Source: Curtobacterium sp. TC1 (GTDB lineage Bacteria > Actinomycetota > Actinomycetes > Actinomycetales > Microbacteriaceae). Taken from it: DNA of 64,000 bases. The stretch spans positions 2,604,001-2,668,000 of the forward strand of contig NZ_CP081964.1 in assembly GCF_019844075.1 (NCBI RefSeq). Direction: 5' to 3'. Below are positions 46,499 to 55,743 of the stretch, in pieces. How positions within the stretch are numbered: the stretch's first letter is position 1; each line of letters opens with the position of its first letter. Below the pieces are notes generated by a model, which was given only the letters and a program-made list of their open reading frames with translations, was not told the DNA's origin and ran no database searches. A program made the position numbers and the translations under genes.

Positions 46499-47044
46499 GT
46501 GCACCGCGACCCGGAACCCTGGCTCGGCTGCGGCCCGATCGACGCCGCCCGTCGCTACTGGTCGGGGGCGTTCACGTTCCGCCGTGCCCGTGCGAGCCGG
46601 GCCGAGTTCTGGTGGGCGCGCGCCGTCGACGTGCTCGTGGTCTGGCTCGTCGTGACGTTCGTGCCGATGGCCACCGGGATCCCGGACGCCGACGACTCGA
46701 TGTCGACCTTCCAGAACACCCCCGGGTTCCTCGGGATCGGGCAGTCCGTCCTCAGCCTCAACGGCAGCCCCGACGGCTGGCACGTCGTCGCCCAGGGTCC
46801 GCCGTCGCAGTGGGTGCTGTTCGTGTGGTGCGTGCTGACGGCCATCCCGAACCTGGCACTCGGCGCGCGACGACTCCGCGACATCGGGTCGCCGGCGTGG
46901 ATCGCGCTGTTCGGCGGCTTCCCGCTCATGGACCTGTTCCTGCTGCTCGGTGCCCTGCGCCGCAGTTGGCTCCCGACGCTCCGGTCGGACCCGGATCCGG
47001 AGGCTTCCGACGCCGAAGTCCCCGTCGCCCACCGCGCCGCGTAG
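46499..47044 (+). CDS. DUF805 membrane protein
   Basis: A 181-aa protein with the DUF805 hallmark: an N-terminal YWSGAFTFRRARASRAEFWW, a membrane segment, an extracytoplasmic insertion of about 60 residues and a second part with LALGARRLRDIGSPAWIALF and another hydrophobic segment. DUF805 proteins are small inner-membrane proteins of unknown function. Independent leaderless transcript, ended by the hairpin at 47082-47117. Confidence 0.85.
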   Translation: MHRDPEPWLGCGPIDAARRYWSGAFTFRRARASRAEFWWARAVDVLVVWLVVTFVPMATGIPDADDSMSTFQNTPGFLGIGQSVLSLNGSPDGWHVVAQGPPSQWVLFVWCVLTAIPNLALGARRLRDIGSPAWIALFGGFPLMDLFLLLGALRRSWLPTLRSDPDPEASDAEVPVAHRAA

Positions 47045-47081
47045 GGGGCACGGCCAGTCGACGCCGGGCGCGCCCCGGCAC

Positions 47082-47117
47082 GGTCATCGCGCCCCAACTC
47101 TTCGGGGCGCGATGACC
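47082..47117. terminator. Bidirectional terminator hairpin
   Basis: GGTCATCGCGCCCC (47082-47095) pairs perfectly with 47104-47117 around an 8-nt loop. It lies between the convergent DUF805 and glycosyltransferase genes. Confidence 0.75.
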
Positions 47118-47165
47118 ACGGCGGGGCGCAGCTCGGGACGGGGCTCGTCGACGCGGAGCGACGGG

Positions 47166-49013
47166 TCAGGCGCGGAGGCGGGCGCGCTCGGTACGGGCGG
47201 CCTCGAGCAGCACGGCAGCTCGGGCGTCGAAGGAGTGCTCCGCGGCGATGCGCGACGCGACCGCCGCCCGTTCGGCAGCGGACGGCCACACCCGCGCCGG
47301 GTCGAGGAGCGCGGCGAGCTCGTCACGGGAACGCGCGGCCGCGAGCGTCGGGACGTCGAGCACCTCGGGCAGCCCGGCGACCTCGTCGGTGACGACGACT
47401 CCCCCGGACGCCAGCACGTCGAACACCCGGTTCGACACGAAGCCACCTGCCGCCATGTCCGCCCAGTGGTCGTTGAGCACCACGCGCGCCGAGGCGTAGG
47501 CCGTCGCGACCTCGGCTCGGGTCAGGGATGCTTCCCCGAGTGACTCCGCGGGGACGAGTGCTCCCCAGCCGGGCCCGTGCACGCGGAGGTCCGTTCGAAG
47601 CGCCACCGCGTCGGAGACCACCGGGCGCGCGGCGCCGCGGGTCGAGCCGACGAACACCACGCGATCGGCGTCCGGACTCGTCGCCGAACGGGCTGCGGGA
47701 CGGAACACCGACGGGTCGGTCGCCTGCAGGAGCGTGCGCACCGGCACGCCCGACCGCGCAGCAGCCGTCGCACCCCAGACCGGACCGGCAGCGAAGGCCG
47801 CGTCGAACGACCGCAGCTCGGTGTCGGAGACGTCGTCGGGGTGGCTGATCACCCAGAGCAGGTTGACGGACGCCGGGTTCGGCGGCACCCGGTCGAGCCC
47901 GCGGATCACGAGCGTCACGTCATCGGAGGCGTCGTCGTCCCGCACGTGGGCGTCACGCCGGTCGATCCGGACGCGCTGCCCGAGCCGTTCGAGTGCCCCG
48001 GCCAGCTCCGCCGCGAAGTGCACGTCGCCCCAGCCGTCACCCTCGGGCCCGGCGGGAGCGGCGATCTTCAGCGACCAGGTGAGCGGGTCGGTGGCGCTGC
48101 TGGTCGTCCGGCGGACCGGTGTCACGGGTCGTGCTCCCCACGGCGGCAACGGCGGCCCGGCGGAGACCGCAGCGCCCCGGCCGTCGACCGAGTCCCGTCT
48201 CGCGTCCCGCCACGACGAGAACACGTCCACGGTGGCAGCGTCGATCGTCCGCCCGGGCTCAGCGAGTCGGACGGTCTCACCGACGTCCTCCACCAGGATC
48301 GTGGGACCCGACTGCGGTCGCTGGCGCACAGCGCACGCGTGCGTCCACCCGACGAGCGTCGTCTGCTCGTCCGTGAGCACGGGCGCAGGGACGATCGCGG
48401 CCCGGGGCACAGCGAGCACGGGTTGATCGGCACCGAACACCGAGCCCCCCGTGCCGAACGGACGGTCGTCCGACCACGGGAGTGCGCCGGGACGGATGAG
48501 CAGTGCACCGTTCCGCGCCGAACCGTCCGCCGTGCGCACCGAGGCCTGCACCAGGCGGTGGACTCCAGTCTCGGCGAGCGCGCGGAGGCCGGCAGCGTCG
48601 ATCGTCACCGAGGTGTCGACGAGCACGAGGACCCGTCCGACCCCGGCGGCGAGACCGGCGTTGATCGCCGAGCCGAGGCCGTCGACCGGCACGGTCCGCA
48701 CCCACGGCAGCCGACGACCGAACGGATCGCGCGGCGAGGCGTCGGCGACGTAGCTCACGGCGCGGACGTCAGCCGCGCGTCCGAAGGCCTCGCGGGCGAC
48801 GGCGACCAGGCGCGCGACCTCGGCGTGCCGGTCCGAGCGGGTCGTGACGAGGACCGTGACGTCCTGGTCCAGGTGCGGCAGGGGGTCGTCGAAGCCGGCC
48901 ACGCGGACGACGTCGGTCGTCGTCGCGGACGCGGGACGGGCCTCCCGGTCGGGGTGGCCGGTCGCCGTCATGTCGCGACGACGCCGACCGAACCACCCAG
49001 AACCGGACGCCAC
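47166..49013 (-). CDS. Two-domain CgeB/GT4-like glycosyltransferase
   Basis: A 615-aa protein. The first 270 residues look like a reduced GT-A fold (VTVLVTTRSDRHAEVARLV, RVLVLVDTSVTIDAAGLRAL) lacking a clear DxD. The C-terminal 300 residues are a GT-B half of the CgeB type: LLWVISHPDDVSDTELRSFD, VVFVGSTRGAARPVV and FVSNRVFDVLASGGVVVTDE. Start GTG 49013 is 8 nt past the rfbA stop; ATG 48971 is the alternative and neither has a good ribosome-binding site. Likely co-transcribed with rfbC-rfbA and therefore a plausible rhamnosyltransferase. Confidence 0.8.
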   Translation of the reverse strand: MASGSGWFGRRRRDMTATGHPDREARPASATTTDVVRVAGFDDPLPHLDQDVTVLVTTRSDRHAEVARLVAVAREAFGRAADVRAVSYVADASPRDPFGRRLPWVRTVPVDGLGSAINAGLAAGVGRVLVLVDTSVTIDAAGLRALAETGVHRLVQASVRTADGSARNGALLIRPGALPWSDDRPFGTGGSVFGADQPVLAVPRAAIVPAPVLTDEQTTLVGWTHACAVRQRPQSGPTILVEDVGETVRLAEPGRTIDAATVDVFSSWRDARRDSVDGRGAAVSAGPPLPPWGARPVTPVRRTTSSATDPLTWSLKIAAPAGPEGDGWGDVHFAAELAGALERLGQRVRIDRRDAHVRDDDASDDVTLVIRGLDRVPPNPASVNLLWVISHPDDVSDTELRSFDAAFAAGPVWGATAAARSGVPVRTLLQATDPSVFRPAARSATSPDADRVVFVGSTRGAARPVVSDAVALRTDLRVHGPGWGALVPAESLGEASLTRAEVATAYASARVVLNDHWADMAAGGFVSNRVFDVLASGGVVVTDEVAGLPEVLDVPTLAAARSRDELAALLDPARVWPSAAERAAVASRIAAEHSFDARAAVLLEAARTERARLRA

Positions 49014-49021
49014 GGGCGGTG

Positions 49022-49885
49022 CTAGGCGCCGAGGAGCCGCTGGAGGTAGACGCCGTACCCGCCCTTGACGAGCGGTGCGGCGAGCTCGGCGAGCTGCGCG
49101 TCGTCGATCCAGCCGTTGCGCCAGGCGATCTCCTCGATGCAGCCGATCTTGAAGCCCTGGCGGTCCTCGATGACCTTCACGTACTCGGACGCCTGCATCA
49201 TCGACTCGAACGTGCCGGTGTCGAGCCAGGCCGTGCCACGGTCGAGGACCTGGACGCCGAGCTCGCCGGCCTCGAGGTAGCGCTCGTTGACCGTCGAGAT
49301 CTCGAGCTCGCCGCGTGCGCTCGGCTCGATCGTCTTCGCGATCTCGATGACCTTGTTGTCGTAGAAGTACAGGCCGGGGACGGCGTAGTTCGACTTCGGC
49401 TCGGCCGGCTTCTCCTCGATGGAGACGGCGGTGAAGTCGTCGTCGAACTCCACGACGCCGTACGCCTTCGGGTCGGCCACGTGGTACGCGAAGATCGTCG
49501 CGCCGTCGACCTCGGTGTTCTTCCGCAGGTTCGTGCCGAGGCCGGTGCCGTGGAAGATGTTGTCGCCGAGGACGAGTGCGACGCTGTCGTCGCCGATGAA
49601 GTCCTCGCCGATGACGAAGGCCTGCGCGAGTCCGTCCGGGGACGGCTGGACGGCGTACTGGATCTCCATGCCGAAGGCGGAGCCGTCGCCGAGCAGGGCC
49701 TTGAACTGCTCGTTGTACTCCGGCGTCGTGATGACGAGCACTTCGCGGATGCCGGCCATCATCAGGGTCGACAGGGGGTAGTAGACCATCGGCTTGTCGT
49801 AGATCGGCATGAGCTGCTTGCTGATGCCCTTGGTGATCGGCCAGAGGCGCGTGCCGGAACCGCCGGCGAGGATGATGCCCTTCAT
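49022..49885 (-). CDS. rfbA: Glucose-1-phosphate thymidylyltransferase
   Basis: A 287-aa Rml[41 protein letters not shown] and [12 protein letters not shown]. It makes dTDP-glucose from dTTP and glucose-1-phosphate, the first dTDP-rhamnose step. AAGGAAG precedes the ATG. It follows rfbC by 21 bp in the same direction. Confidence 0.97.
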   Translation of the reverse strand: MKGIILAGGSGTRLWPITKGISKQLMPIYDKPMVYYPLSTLMMAGIREVLVITTPEYNEQFKALLGDGSAFGMEIQYAVQPSPDGLAQAFVIGEDFIGDDSVALVLGDNIFHGTGLGTNLRKNTEVDGATIFAYHVADPKAYGVVEFDDDFTAVSIEEKPAEPKSNYAVPGLYFYDNKVIEIAKTIEPSARGELEISTVNERYLEAGELGVQVLDRGTAWLDTGTFESMMQASEYVKVIEDRQGFKIGCIEEIAWRNGWIDDAQLAELAAPLVKGGYGVYLQRLLGA

Positions 49886-49906
49886 CGGGATCGCTTCCTT
49901 ACTTCG

Positions 49907-50515
49907 TTACTTCGTCGTGCGGAGGGACTCGGTGTAGGCCACGCACTCCTCGTACGTCGGCAGCAGACCGGCGGCCGCGGCCTCTTCGAGCGTCGGGGCG
50001 CTCGTGTCCTTCTCGGAGAGCACCGGCTCACCGATGCCGTCCGGCAGTTCCAGCCCGACGGTCGGGTCGAGGATCGTGATCCCCTTCTCGCGCTCCGGGT
50101 TGTAGTGCGCGCTGACCAGGTAGTTCACGGTGGACTGGTCCTCGAGCGCGACGATCGCGTGGCCGAGGCCCTCGGACAGGTACACGGCCTTGCGGTCGAC
50201 GTCGTCGATGCGGACCGAGTCCCACTGCCCGAAGGTCGGCGAACCGACGCGGATGTCGACGATGTAGTCGATGAAGGCGCCACGGACAGCGGTGACGTAC
50301 TTCGCCTGGCTCGGGGCGACGAGGGCGTAGTGGATGCCCCGCGCGACGCCGGCCGACGAGATCGACATGTTCACCTGGCGGAGGTCCAGCGGGTGACCGA
50401 CCGTCTCCTCGAGGACGTCGGCCCGGTACGCCTCGAGGAATGCTCCTCGTGCGTCGCCGTGCTGGACGGGCGTGAACTCCCACGCGCCGGGGATCTTCAG
50501 TTCGCGGATCTGCAC
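49907..50515 (-). CDS. rfbC: dTDP-4-dehydrorhamnose 3,5-epimerase
   Basis: A 202-aa RmlC cupin: FTPVQHGDARGAFLEAYRAD at the N-terminus, VARGIHYALVAPSQAKYV with the catalytic His, and GHAIVALEDQSTVNYLVS. It inverts C3 and C5 of the 4-keto sugar. GTG 50515 follows TAGGCT by 6 nt, so its message is predicted to be leaderless. It begins the rfbC-rfbA-glycosyltransferase unit and is divergent from the GT2 gene at 50614. Confidence 0.95.
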   Translation of the reverse strand: MQIRELKIPGAWEFTPVQHGDARGAFLEAYRADVLEETVGHPLDLRQVNMSISSAGVARGIHYALVAPSQAKYVTAVRGAFIDYIVDIRVGSPTFGQWDSVRIDDVDRKAVYLSEGLGHAIVALEDQSTVNYLVSAHYNPEREKGITILDPTVGLELPDGIGEPVLSEKDTSAPTLEEAAAAGLLPTYEECVAYTESLRTTK

Positions 50516-50521
50516 CGGGGA

Positions 50522-50527
50522 AGCCTA
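50522..50527 (-). promoter_or_regulatory. -10 box of leaderless rfbC
   Basis: TAGGCT on the minus strand, 6 nt before GTG 50515. Confidence 0.5.
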
Positions 50528-50545
50528 GCAAGGTGGCGCATCGCA

Positions 50546-50551
50546 TAGGCT
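50546..50551 (+). promoter_or_regulatory. -10 box for the GT2 gene at 50614
   Basis: TAGGCT again, on the plus strand, 18 bp from the rfbC box and pointing the other way; predicted leader about 55 nt. Confidence 0.4.
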
Positions 50552-50613
50552 GTCCTGGTTCTGTGCCCCGCGCCCCGCGCGCTGCGACTCCCGAAACGAG
50601 ACCAAGCGAGCCC

Positions 50614-51555
50614 GTGAAGCTATTCGTCCAGATCCCCTGCCTCAACGAGGAGAACACCCTCGCCAGCGTCATCGACTCGATCCCGCGTGAGATCGACGGC
50701 ATCGACGAGATCGAGATCCTGGTCATCAACGACGGCAGCACCGACCGCACCGTCGAGGTCGCCAAGGAACACGGCGTCAAGCACTTCGTGCACCACACCA
50801 CCAACATGGGGCTCGCCCGGTCGTTCCGCGACGGCGTCGACTACGCCCTGCTGCACGGTGCCGACATCGTCGTCAACACCGACGGCGACAACCAGTACCC
50901 GCAGGCGCAGATCGCCGAGCTCGTCCAGCCGATCCTGCGCAAGGAGGCCGAGATCGTCATCGGCGACCGGCAGACCCGCACGATCGAGCACTTCTCCGGC
51001 TTCAAGAAGCTCATGCAGCGCTTCGGGTCGTGGGTCGCCAGCCGCGCCGCAGGACTCGACCTGCCCGACGCCGCGAGCGGCTTCCGCGCCTACTCGAAGT
51101 ACTCGCTGATCCGCCTGAACATCGTGACGCGCTTCAGCTACTGCATGGAGACCATCGTGCAGGCCGGCTACAAGCGCCTGGCGATCGCATCGGTGCCGAT
51201 CACGACGAACCCGAAGACGCGCGAGTCCCGGCTGTTCAGCAACATCTTCCAGCACATGTTCGAGTCCGGTTCGGCGATCGCCCGCGTCTACCTGATGTAC
51301 CGGCCGATGGCGCTGTTCGCCTGGGTCAGCGTGGTCCTGGGCGGGCTCGGGCTGTGGCCGCTCGTCCGCTACCTGGTGCTGCTCGCGATGCAGACCCCCG
51401 GCAACCACCTGCAGTCGATCATCCTCGGTGTGGTGCTGCTCATCACGGCGCTGCTCTCCATCGTGATCGGCGTCGTCGCCGACCTCACCCGCCTCAACCG
51501 CACGCTGGCCGAGGAGCAGCTCGACCTGCAGAAACTGCAGCGGTATGGCGACTGA
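50614..51555 (+). CDS. Membrane-anchored GT2 glycosyltransferase
   Basis: A 313-aa GT2 of the DPM/ArnC/GtrB type: PCLNEENTLASVI, VINDGSTDRT, the DxD-like NTDGDNQYPQAQI, and two C-terminal membrane segments (about residues 228-255 and 265-290). Such enzymes load a sugar on polyprenyl phosphate for use outside the membrane, fitting the two GT-C-like DUF2142 proteins that follow. GTG 50614 is chosen; the downstream gene overlaps its end. Confidence 0.88.
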   Translation: MKLFVQIPCLNEENTLASVIDSIPREIDGIDEIEILVINDGSTDRTVEVAKEHGVKHFVHHTTNMGLARSFRDGVDYALLHGADIVVNTDGDNQYPQAQIAELVQPILRKEAEIVIGDRQTRTIEHFSGFKKLMQRFGSWVASRAAGLDLPDAASGFRAYSKYSLIRLNIVTRFSYCMETIVQAGYKRLAIASVPITTNPKTRESRLFSNIFQHMFESGSAIARVYLMYRPMALFAWVSVVLGGLGLWPLVRYLVLLAMQTPGNHLQSIILGVVLLITALLSIVIGVVADLTRLNRTLAEEQLDLQKLQRYGD

Positions 51556-53104
51556 CACGGCACCGGCCGTGTCGGGTACCGTCGCCCGCCCGCGGGTCGG
51601 CCGTGCCGAGCGCGTCGTCGTCATCGCCCTGACGATCGCGTTCGCCGCCGTCCTGGGGGTCTGGGCGATCGTGACGACCACCTACAAGGCGCCGGACGAG
51701 CCGACCCACGTCGACGCCGTCCTGCACCTGGCGATCGGTGACGCTTGGCCGGAACCGGGCGCGATGCACTACCTGAACGCCACGCACGACACCCAGATCA
51801 GCAACCTGCGCCAGCCGGCTGCCGACAACGCGACGTGGGGCGAGCTGCTGCGCGAGTTCCCGGGCGTGCACCCCACGAGCATCGACCAGATGTCGCAGCA
51901 CCCGCCGACGTACTACGCGCTGGCCGCCGGGGTGCTCCACCTGGTGCACTTCGAGGACCTGCGGTGGGACCACGCCGTGATGGCCCTTCGGCTGTTCGAC
52001 GCCCTGCTCGTGCTGCCCCTGCCGTTCCTGGCGTGGGCCACCGTGCGTCGGTTGACCGGCTCGCCCAGGGCGGCGCTGGTCGGAGGGGCCGCGATCCTCG
52101 CGGTCCCCGAGGTCGCGTCGATCGGGACATCGGTCACGAACGACGCCCTCATGCTGCCCCTCGCGGGCGCCCTGGTGTACTTCGTCGTCCGGCTGCTCAC
52201 CGGCGACCAGCGGGTGCGGACCACGGTGTGGATCGGCCTGCTGCTCGGCGCGATGCTGCTGACGAAGGGCACCGCGCTGCCCGCCGTCCCGTTCGTCGGC
52301 ATCGCCGTGATGGCGGCGGGCTGTACCCGAGCGACCGTGTGGCGCAACGTGCTCCGGACGCTCTGGACGCTGGGCATCGCCGGCGTCGTCGGTGGGTGGT
52401 GGTGGCTGCGGAACATCCTCGTGTACCACGCGATCCAGCCCGACGGCATGGCGTACGCCCGTCCGTCGATGCCGTTCCCGGACGACACGGCCGCCAGCCC
52501 GGAGGTCTTCCTGCGCGACTACTGGAACGGTGTGACCCGCACGTTCTGGGGCAGCGTCGGCGGCCTCACGCAGTTCCAGTTCGCCCAGTTCCTGGTCGAC
52601 GGCCTGACCATCGTCTCGGTCGCCGGCATCGTCATCTGGGCGTTCCGCCGCGGCCCGTCGCTGCGACCCGCGATCGTGCTGGCGTCGTACCCCGTCATCC
52701 TGATCGCCCTGCACATGCAGAGCGGGTGGGGCGGCTACGTGCGGAACACCATCGTCGCCGGCACCCAGGGCCGGTACTACTACCCCACCCTCATCGCCCT
52801 CATCGCCCTGAGCGCCCTGGCCTGGCGCCGCGTGACCGTCACGGCGGCCGGCGCCACACGGCTGGCCGTCGGCATGTCCGTCGCGGCGACCGCCATCGCC
52901 CTGTACGGGGTCGTCTACGCGCTCCGGGCGTTCGGCCGCGACGCCGCGTTCTGGATCGACGAGTTCTCGATCGTCAAGTTCGACCAGTACGGCATGCTCG
53001 CCGCCGGCGGGAACGTCACGCTCGCCGCGGTGGCCGCGGTGGCGCTGATCGCCACGGCGGTCCTGCTCGTGCGGTTCGTGCGCCGGCCGGAGGTGACCGC
53101 GTGA
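51545..53104 (+). CDS. DUF2142 GT-C-like membrane protein 1
   Basis: A 519-aa polytopic protein with about 12 membrane segments. The first extracytoplasmic loop has YKAPDEPTHVDAVLHL with acidic residues, then QMSQHPPTYYALAAGVLHL, typical of DUF2142, a GT-C-like family. It probably transfers a polyprenyl-phosphate-linked sugar, supplied by the preceding GT2, to an outer glycan. Overlaps the GT2 end by 11 bp and is itself overlapped by its paralogue. Confidence 0.85.
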   Translation: MATDTAPAVSGTVARPRVGRAERVVVIALTIAFAAVLGVWAIVTTTYKAPDEPTHVDAVLHLAIGDAWPEPGAMHYLNATHDTQISNLRQPAADNATWGELLREFPGVHPTSIDQMSQHPPTYYALAAGVLHLVHFEDLRWDHAVMALRLFDALLVLPLPFLAWATVRRLTGSPRAALVGGAAILAVPEVASIGTSVTNDALMLPLAGALVYFVVRLLTGDQRVRTTVWIGLLLGAMLLTKGTALPAVPFVGIAVMAAGCTRATVWRNVLRTLWTLGIAGVVGGWWWLRNILVYHAIQPDGMAYARPSMPFPDDTAASPEVFLRDYWNGVTRTFWGSVGGLTQFQFAQFLVDGLTIVSVAGIVIWAFRRGPSLRPAIVLASYPVILIALHMQSGWGGYVRNTIVAGTQGRYYYPTLIALIALSALAWRRVTVTAAGATRLAVGMSVAATAIALYGVVYALRAFGRDAAFWIDEFSIVKFDQYGMLAAGGNVTLAAVAAVALIATAVLLVRFVRRPEVTA

Positions 53105-54750
53105 CCGCCCGCCGCGAGTGGATCGTCCTCGGGACGACCACCGTCGCGTGGCTGGGCCTGCTGCTCAGCTTCGCCCTGCTGACCCCCGCGTTCGGCGCCC
53201 CCGACGAGCCCGCCCACGTCGACGCCGCGTTCCGGCTGGCACTCGGCCTCGGATGGCCGCACGGCGGGGAGATGCACTACCTCGCAGCGGTCCGTCAGAT
53301 CGTGGAGCACCCGGTGCCCGCCGTCGACCGCCCCACGGTCGACGCGCTCCTGGCGGCGGTGCCCGGCGACTCCCCCGCGATCGACCCGATGTCGCAGAAC
53401 CCGCCGACGTACTGGCTCGTCGCCGCGGGCATCCTGCGCCTGATCCGCTTCGGCGCGCACGACTGGGCCACCTCGGTGCTCGTCCTGCGCCTGTTCGACG
53501 TCGCGCTCGTGACCGCGCTGCCCGTCCTCGTGTGGGCGACCGTCCGCCGGGTGACCCGGTCGCCGCGGACCGCCCTGGTCGCGCCGCTGCTGCTCTTCGC
53601 GGTGCCGCAGCTCGCACAGGTCGCCGCCGGCGTGACGTCGTGGGCGCCGATGATCCTGCTCGGTGCCGTGCTCGTGTGGCTGAGCGTGCGCGTGCTCACC
53701 GGCGACCGGTCGTGGTGGACGACGGCCGGTCTGGCCGTGGCGGTGACCGGGCTGGCGGCGATCAGCGCCCTCGGCCTGCTGGCAGTGCCGTTCGTCGTGC
53801 TCGTGTTCGTGCTGGCCCGCGACCAGCGCACCGCGAGCGACCAGCACGCCGCGACTGACCCGCACGACCAGCGCCCGTGGCGCCGCCCCGCCCTGCACGC
53901 CGGTGTCGTCGTCGTCGCTGCCGCCGCGGTGTCCGGCTGGTGGTGGGTCCGCACCCTGCTCGTCAGCGGGACCCTGCTGCCCGACGCCCTGCGCGGCGTG
54001 ACCACGGTGCAGCCGTACCCGTCCGGTGGTGCGAACCCGGGCGCGTTCGCCGGTCGGCAGTGGGACGGCCTGACCGCCTCGTTCTTCGGGGACTTCGGCG
54101 CGAACCAGTGGCCGCTGCCGCCCATGGTCGTCGACGCCCTGGCGATCGTCGGTCTCGTCGCCCTCGGCTGGTCGTACGCCCGCCGCGGCGCCGGACGCCG
54201 GGTGATGACGATCGCCCTGGTCTGGCCGGCGCTCGTCGTCGTCGCGACCCTGGCCTACAACTGGCGCAACTACCTCGGCACGCACCAGGGCAACGGCCTG
54301 CAGGGCCGGTTCCTGTTCGTGGCCGCTCTCGCGCTCGTGCTGTCGCAGGCCGTGGCGTGGCGTGCCCTGGTCGTCCGTCCGGAACTGCGCCGTCGGCTCG
54401 CCCGGATCGCCGCCGTCGGCACGTTCGCCATCGCGCTGTACGGCATCGGCATCGCGTACCGCGGCGCGTGGGAGAACGTCCAGTTCCGGGTGACCCCCGG
54501 CGGCCTGTCGGCGATGGCCGGTGGCTCGCTCGCCGGGCCGCTCCCGATCGCGCTGGCCGGCGCGCTGTTCCTCGTCGCGGGCGTCGCGAGCGTCGCACTC
54601 GTCTGGCGCGCGACTGCCGTGCCGAGCACCACGACCGACGTCCCCGGCACCACGACCACCGTGCCGAGCACCACGACCACCCCCGTCACCGGCCTCCCGC
54701 TAGAATCGCCGCCGACCCACGAACCGACCGTCAGGAAAGAGACCTCGTGA
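53101..54750 (+). CDS. DUF2142 GT-C-like membrane protein 2
   Basis: A 549-aa paralogue of the preceding protein with the same loop motifs (FGAPDEPAHVDAAFRLALG, MSQNPPTYWLVAAGILRLI). It ends in a Thr/Pro-rich cytoplasmic or exposed tail with repeated VPSTTT units (about residues 505-530). GTGA overlaps join it to the upstream gene and to rfbB downstream. The last codons contain a TAGAAT box that may serve rfbB. Confidence 0.85.
   Translation: MTARREWIVLGTTTVAWLGLLLSFALLTPAFGAPDEPAHVDAAFRLALGLGWPHGGEMHYLAAVRQIVEHPVPAVDRPTVDALLAAVPGDSPAIDPMSQNPPTYWLVAAGILRLIRFGAHDWATSVLVLRLFDVALVTALPVLVWATVRRVTRSPRTALVAPLLLFAVPQLAQVAAGVTSWAPMILLGAVLVWLSVRVLTGDRSWWTTAGLAVAVTGLAAISALGLLAVPFVVLVFVLARDQRTASDQHAATDPHDQRPWRRPALHAGVVVVAAAAVSGWWWVRTLLVSGTLLPDALRGVTTVQPYPSGGANPGAFAGRQWDGLTASFFGDFGANQWPLPPMVVDALAIVGLVALGWSYARRGAGRRVMTIALVWPALVVVATLAYNWRNYLGTHQGNGLQGRFLFVAALALVLSQAVAWRALVVRPELRRRLARIAAVGTFAIALYGIGIAYRGAWENVQFRVTPGGLSAMAGGSLAGPLPIALAGALFLVAGVASVALVWRATAVPSTTTDVPGTTTTVPSTTTTPVTGLPLESPPTHEPTVRKETS
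54701..54706 (+). promoter_or_regulatory. Possible internal promoter -10 before rfbB
   Basis: TAGAAT, close to consensus, inside the last codons of the DUF2142 gene; predicted leader about 34 nt containing AGGAAAGAG before GTG 54747. It could give rfbB-rfbD independent expression. Confidence 0.4.
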
Positions 54751-55733
54751 AGATCCTCGTCACCGGAGGGGCCGGCTTCATCGGCTCGAACTTCGTCCGC
54801 CGCACCCTGGAGGACGCGTACCCCGGCCTCGAGGGAGCCGAGGTCGTCGTCTACGACGCGCTGACCTACTCCGGCAACGAAGCGAACCTCGCCCCGGTCG
54901 CCGACTCCCCCCGCTACACCTTCGTGCACGGCGACATCCGCGACGCCGCGAAGCTCGACGAGGTCGTCCCGACGGTCGACGCGATCGTGCACTTCGCCGC
55001 CGAGTCCCACGTCGACCGGTCGGTCCGCGACTCCGGCATCTTCGTCGAGACGAACGTCGTCGGCACCCAGCGCCTGCTCGACGCCGCGCTCCGCCACGGC
55101 ACCGAGCGCTTCGTGCACGTCTCCACCGACGAGGTCTACGGCTCCATCAGCGAGGGCTCGTGGGACGAGGAGCGCCCGCTCGAGCCGAACTCGCCGTACT
55201 CGGCGTCGAAGGCCGGCAGCGACCTGCTCGCCCGCAGCTACCACCGCACCCACGGGCTGAACCTCTCGATCACGCGCTGCTCGAACAACTACGGGCCGTA
55301 CCACTTCCCCGAGAAGGTCATCCCGCTGTTCGTCACGAACCTGATCGACGACGTGCACGTCCCGCTGTACGGCGAGGGCAACAACATCCGCGACTGGCTG
55401 CACGTCGACGACCACACCCGCGGCATCGCGATGGTCCTGACCCGCGGCCGCGCCGGCGAGATCTACAACATCGGCGGCGGCACCGAGCTCACCAACAAGG
55501 AGCTCACGCAGCTGCTCCTCGACGCCACCGGCAAGGACTGGTCGTACGTCGACCGGGTCGCCGACCGGCTCGGCCACGACCTGCGCTACTCGGTCGACAT
55601 CTCGAAGATCCGGGCCGAGCTCGGCTACGAGCCGCAGGTCCCGTTCGAGCAGGGCCTGGCCGACGTCGTGCAGTGGTACCGCGACAACCGTTCGTGGTGG
55701 GAGCCGCTCAAGCAGCGCGCGGCCCTGAGCTGA
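54747..55733 (+). CDS. rfbB: dTDP-glucose 4,6-dehydratase
   Basis: A 328-aa RmlB: NAD motif TGGAGFIGSN, STDEVYGSI with the active-site Asp/Glu, catalytic YSASK, and RCSNNYGPYHFPEKVIPLF. It makes the 4-keto-6-deoxy intermediate of dTDP-rhamnose. AGGAAAGAG precedes the GTG. rfbD follows by 10 bp. Confidence 0.97.
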   Translation: MKILVTGGAGFIGSNFVRRTLEDAYPGLEGAEVVVYDALTYSGNEANLAPVADSPRYTFVHGDIRDAAKLDEVVPTVDAIVHFAAESHVDRSVRDSGIFVETNVVGTQRLLDAALRHGTERFVHVSTDEVYGSISEGSWDEERPLEPNSPYSASKAGSDLLARSYHRTHGLNLSITRCSNNYGPYHFPEKVIPLFVTNLIDDVHVPLYGEGNNIRDWLHVDDHTRGIAMVLTRGRAGEIYNIGGGTELTNKELTQLLLDATGKDWSYVDRVADRLGHDLRYSVDISKIRAELGYEPQVPFEQGLADVVQWYRDNRSWWEPLKQRAALS

Positions 55734-55743
55734 GCGGTCGACC

